From positions 1,494,004 through 1,502,373 of the forward strand of contig NZ_CP053923.1 of assembly GCF_014672695.1 (NCBI RefSeq): a stretch of DNA of 8,370 nt, written 5' to 3'. The translations under genes were made by a program, and so were the position numbers. The notes beneath the pieces are model-generated. The model saw nothing but the letters and a program-made list of their open reading frames with translations, was not told where the DNA came from and made no database searches. The stretch is from Defluviicoccus vanus. Lineage in GTDB: Bacteria; Pseudomonadota; Alphaproteobacteria; Rhodospirillales; Defluviicoccaceae. This document shows, in pieces, positions 6,636 through 8,370 of this stretch (positions are counted from its first letter, which is position 1; each line of letters opens with the position of its first letter).

Positions 6636-6659
6636 GGAGTTTTCGTCTCCGTCCAAGGT

Positions 6660-6836
6660 TTAGCCATGGACGCTCTGGTCGGCGGGGAAGTCCAGGGAAC
6701 TTTCTCCGGATCGCCGGGCTTCGGCCTCACGCTGCCGCGCGCGCAGTCGGATCAGGCCGGCAGCGAGAATCTCGCCGATCTCGGTCAGGCGCTCGGCGGC
6801 GGACATGCGGTCGGGGGACAAGGCATTCGAGGACAT
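6660..6836 (-). CDS. Small 58-aa protein, first gene of the recombinase operon
   Basis: ATG 6836 to TAA 6660 encodes 58 residues, with GGAG nine bases before the start (minus strand). The sequence begins MSSNALSPDRMSAAERLTEI and continues GEILAAGLIRLRARQ; residues 12-34 form an amphipathic helix with a basic, arginine-rich end, and the rest is polar (EAEARRSGESSLDF). The MSAAERLTEIGEILAAGLIRLR pattern recurs in small proteins next to DUF2924/recombinase genes, from memory. The stop lies 24 bases before the DUF2924 ATG, so it is very probably the first gene of the same operon. No catalytic motif is present; it may bind DNA or a partner protein, such as acting as a recombinase cofactor. Its small size means it is easily missed by gene callers. 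Confidence 0.7.
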   Translation of the reverse strand: MSSNALSPDRMSAAERLTEIGEILAAGLIRLRARQREAEARRSGESSLDFPADQSVHG

Positions 6837-6889
6837 TCCGTTCAGCTCCGCGCTGGGGATGGATTGCTGTCACCCTCTCGGCAACGGCT

Positions 6890-6907
6890 CGTTTCCCTAA
6901 TGAAACG
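6890..6907. promoter_or_regulatory. Inverted repeat CGTTTC-N6-GAAACG, possible operator
   Basis: CGTTTC (6890-6895) and GAAACG (6902-6907) are perfect 6-bp inverted arms with a CCTAAT spacer. It lies 53 bases upstream of the 58-aa gene start in the divergent region, a reasonable place for an operator of the recombinase operon. The spacing suits a dimeric regulator, perhaps the operon's own HTH protein. The arms are short, so chance occurrence is possible. Confidence 0.3.
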
Positions 6908-7147
6908 CGGGCTTGCTGAGCAGATTGGGACAGGATGCGTGTGCCACGGATCGATTCGGGCCGACGATCTAGCGTGAGCCGGGTGGGGTTCTGCACAAAC
7001 CTCCTGCAGGGCCGGTTTATCTCAGCGGCTTCCTCCCCCTCCGAGCATGGCTCGGTTGCCCAGACAAATCTGTTATGTTAGATGCGCGAGAAATGACTCA
7101 AGCGCTTTCCTCACAGAAGCAACTCTGATACAACTACCGTCATCTGC

Positions 7148-7153
7148 AGGAGG
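7148..7153 (+). promoter_or_regulatory. Ribosome binding site AGGAGG deciding the ATG 7164 start
   Basis: A full AGGAGG lies 10 bases before ATG 7164. The frame is open further upstream to 7047, but that part has no ribosome binding site and an unlike composition, so the start is set at 7164. The site is inside the right arm (7144-7153) of a 10-bp inverted repeat. Confidence 0.65.
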
Positions 7154-7163
7154 ATGGGCAATC

Positions 7164-7649
7164 ATGAAGGATAACGTTAGCGATGCGGCGGTGCGGCGCG
7201 CCATACAGCGACGCCAGGAGCTCGAGGAGGAAATCCGGCAGATCGACCTGTTCCTGTCCCTGTATGAAAGGTTTGCTGGCCAGCCTGTGGCGGTTCGGAA
7301 TCTCCCTGGCACTGAGCTTCAAGAATCTGGTGAGAATGAGCCGGGCTCGCCGGATGACATCGCGGTCGGCGGCGGGATGACGCAGAAGGACTTCATCGAG
7401 CTCGCACGCGAACTCCTCTTGGAGATCGGGCGGCCGGTGAATGGTCCTGGCCTGCTTCGGAAGTTCCACGAGAAGGGCCGCCGTATTGGCGGAGCCGATG
7501 AGATGAAAAACCTCACGACCAAGGTTTGGCGCGCAAGAGACGTGATCATCAAGATTCCTGGGGCGGGCTATTGGCCGGCGGATGTGCCGTGCCCGGCGGT
7601 GAGCTATGTGCCGCCGAAGAACGCCAAGAAGGAAGGCGCCGAAGAGTGA
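7164..7649 (+). CDS. Coiled-coil plus winged-helix (HARE-HTH-like) protein of unknown function
   Basis: A 161-residue hypothetical protein from ATG 7164, behind AGGAGG. Residues 8-36 (VRRAIQRRQELEEEIRQIDL and beyond) form a likely coiled coil with alternating charged and hydrophobic positions. An acidic, flexible linker follows (ESGENEPGSPDD, 54-65). Residues 72-140 look like a winged helix: KDFIELARELLLEIGRPVN, then GPGLLRKFHEKGRRIG, then a MKNLTTKVWRAR helix and a VIIKIPGAGYWPAD wing. This order, with a helix, a 'GRPVNGPGLL' turn and a GYWP-type wing, resembles HARE-HTH domains, which are proposed to bind DNA or sense DNA modification. The C-terminus is basic. A next gene begins 80 bases later on the same strand, so they may share a transcript. 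I do not recognise a named family; a DNA-binding dimer is the best inference. Confidence 0.72.
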   Translation: MKDNVSDAAVRRAIQRRQELEEEIRQIDLFLSLYERFAGQPVAVRNLPGTELQESGENEPGSPDDIAVGGGMTQKDFIELARELLLEIGRPVNGPGLLRKFHEKGRRIGGADEMKNLTTKVWRARDVIIKIPGAGYWPADVPCPAVSYVPPKNAKKEGAEE

Positions 7650-7716
7650 TTGCCTAACGTGCTGAACCAAAGTCGGAAATGACGCATTTTCCCGATCTGG
7701 ATTAACAACTGTCAAC

Positions 7717-7722
7717 GAGGAG
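7717..7722 (+). promoter_or_regulatory. Ribosome binding site GAGGAG for the GTG 7730 gene
   Basis: GAGGAG lies seven bases before GTG 7730. It decides the non-ATG start of a long gene that runs off the window end. The first in-frame ATG comes only much later, within conserved-looking sequence. Confidence 0.65.
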
Positions 7723-7729
7723 ACCCTAG

Positions 7730-8370
7730 GTGTCGCAGCTTCGCTTCCGGAACTTCGGCAACCTGTCCTTCCTACAGTCGGTGGACAAGCCCCAATTCCT
7801 GAGCCGGCTGTTGGCGGAGCATTCAGCATACTTCGAGCGACACGGCATCGACGTCGGTGCCCTCACCAACGGCGACGCCTGCGCGCGCCGGCTGCTCGAA
7901 GTCTTCACGCAGCCGGACGATGCGATGCCGGGCACCTTGCTGCAGGCCATCCACCTGCTCGATGCGCTGGCCGATGAGGCCGGGCATGAACGGATTCTCG
8001 AAGAGGCGAGGAGGTGCAGCGTCGATCTCGGCGCTATGCCCGACGATCTGTGTCCCGGTGATTTCGCGTTGGCCGTCTGGTTGGAACACCCGTGGCTGGT
8101 CCGCGTCTGCCGAGAGAAGACGGTGTGCCAGAGTTTCAAACGTTACTACGAATTCCGCTCGCCCGACGGACGGCGCCTGGACCTCTCGACCGTGAAGGCG
8201 AAGATCGGGGAGTTACAGGAGATCCTCGGACCCTGGTTCGATTCCCGGCAGCGCACCCCCACCTGCGAGGTCTTCGTCTACGAAGAGGGGACCGAGATTC
8301 GGTGCCTCGTAACCCATGGCGCTCTGTATCGGACTGACGGAACTATCACTGCGAAGCTGCAACGGGAGCG
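7730..8370 (+). CDS. Unrecognised protein, N-terminal 213 residues (gene continues past window)
   Basis: From GTG 7730 the frame stays open to base 8370 with no stop, giving 213 codons. Support for coding includes the ribosome binding site GAGGAG at the right distance and a balanced protein-like composition (VSQLRFRNFGNLSFLQSVDK at the start), whereas the overlapping frames are arginine- and serine-rich shadows. The N-terminal 100 residues look helical (FLSRLLAEHSAYFERHGIDV, LLEVFTQPDDAMPGTLLQAI, LLDALADEAGHERILEEARR). Residues 110-140 (DFALAVWLEHPWLVRVCREK then KRYYEF) continue helical. Residues 137-200 may start a second domain: YYEFRSPDGRRLDL, then LGPWFDSRQR, then CEVFVYEEGTEIRCLVTHGAL, a beta pattern ending in a conserved-looking T-H-G. 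No signal peptide, membrane segment, nuclease or NTPase motif is seen in the visible part. The following wHTH neighbour 80 bases upstream suggests a two-gene unit. I do not recognise the family. Confidence 0.75.
   Translation, partial: MSQLRFRNFGNLSFLQSVDKPQFLSRLLAEHSAYFERHGIDVGALTNGDACARRLLEVFTQPDDAMPGTLLQAIHLLDALADEAGHERILEEARRCSVDLGAMPDDLCPGDFALAVWLEHPWLVRVCREKTVCQSFKRYYEFRSPDGRRLDLSTVKAKIGELQEILGPWFDSRQRTPTCEVFVYEEGTEIRCLVTHGALYRTDGTITAKLQRE

Larger units (their letters stand above)
4448..6836 (-). other. Four-gene recombinase operon (58 aa, DUF2924, serine recombinase, HTH)
   Basis: All four genes run the same way with a 24-base gap and then two four-base stop/start overlaps (GTGA at 6189-6192, ATGA at 4873-4876). 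This spacing implies one transcript. The content is that of a recombination module of an integrative element or phage-like island. No cargo, tRNA target or convincing attachment sites could be identified: the left side is interrupted by the IS66 end and the right side is a noncoding divergent region. Confidence 0.65.
6837..7163. other. Divergent intergenic region of 327 bases, no convincing gene
   Basis: This stretch separates the leftward recombinase operon from the rightward genes, so it should hold both promoters. I see no RNA gene and no convincing ORF; a possible 89-codon minus-strand frame (6727-6996) mostly shadows the 58-aa gene and has no family features. Possible promoter elements for the + strand are TTGCCC (7056-7061) with TTAGAT (7078-7083), 16 bases apart, which is weak. 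The region contains the inverted repeat at 6890-6907 and a 10-bp inverted pair at 7000-7009 and 7144-7153. Confidence 0.5.

Noticed and set aside
4420..6907. GAAACG at 4420-4425 and 6902-6907 as direct-repeat attachment sites around the recombinase operon
   Set aside because: Only six bases match with little extension, and one copy belongs to an inverted repeat; this is expected by chance at this distance.
6727..6996. 89-codon minus ORF upstream of DUF2924
   Set aside because: It overlaps the better supported 58-aa gene in another frame, has no good ribosome binding site and is arginine/proline-rich.
7047..7163. Extended start for the 161-aa protein at ATG 7047
   Set aside because: No ribosome binding site precedes it, the residues look non-coding, and AGGAGG precedes ATG 7164.
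1..8370. CRISPR array accompanying the cmr genes
   Set aside because: No regularly spaced direct repeats of 25-40 bases were seen anywhere in the window.

Overview
GC-rich bacterial accessory DNA, probably from an alphaproteobacterium. That placement rests on overall composition and on the close resemblance of the IS21 genes and of the DUF2924/serine-recombinase/HTH gene set to those common in Rhodospirillales and Rhizobiales; it is inference, because no chromosomal marker is present. The window is a mosaic of a broken CRISPR-Cas locus, two insertion sequences, a recombinase operon and a divergent two-gene unit of unknown function.

Region 1 (1-1275, + strand): the 3' part of cmr1 and the first 225 codons of cmr2 (cas10) of a type III-B CRISPR-Cas effector. 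The genes overlap by four bases (GTGA). cmr2 is cut by an IS21-family element before its zinc-binding and GGDD cyclase regions, so no working Cmr2 is made from here. No other cmr gene, cas gene or CRISPR repeat is visible.

Region 2 (1276-3884, - strand): an IS21-family element with related ends, istB intact, and istA broken by an apparent one-base loss near 3438-3441. A perfect 34-bp palindrome lies downstream of istB. Region 3 (3885-4419, - strand): one end of an IS66-family element with its terminal repeat, a complete tnpA and the first 19 codons of tnpB, which the IS21 right end cuts. The two IS21 flanks differ (cmr2 on one side, IS66 on the other) and show no target duplication, so the junction reflects deletion or recombination and not a simple insertion.

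Region 4 (4448-6836, - strand): a tight operon, read from high to low coordinates, of a 58-aa protein, a DUF2924 protein, a large serine recombinase and a ParB/KorB-like HTH protein. The last three are joined by four-base stop/start overlaps. It looks like the recombination module of an integrative element, but its ends are not recognisable.

Region 5 (6837-8370): a 327-base divergent intergenic region, then two + strand genes. The first is a 161-aa coiled-coil plus winged-helix (HARE-HTH-like) protein. The second starts at GTG 7730 behind a good ribosome binding site, is open to the window end (213+ codons) and is unrecognised. These two form the least explained part of the window.
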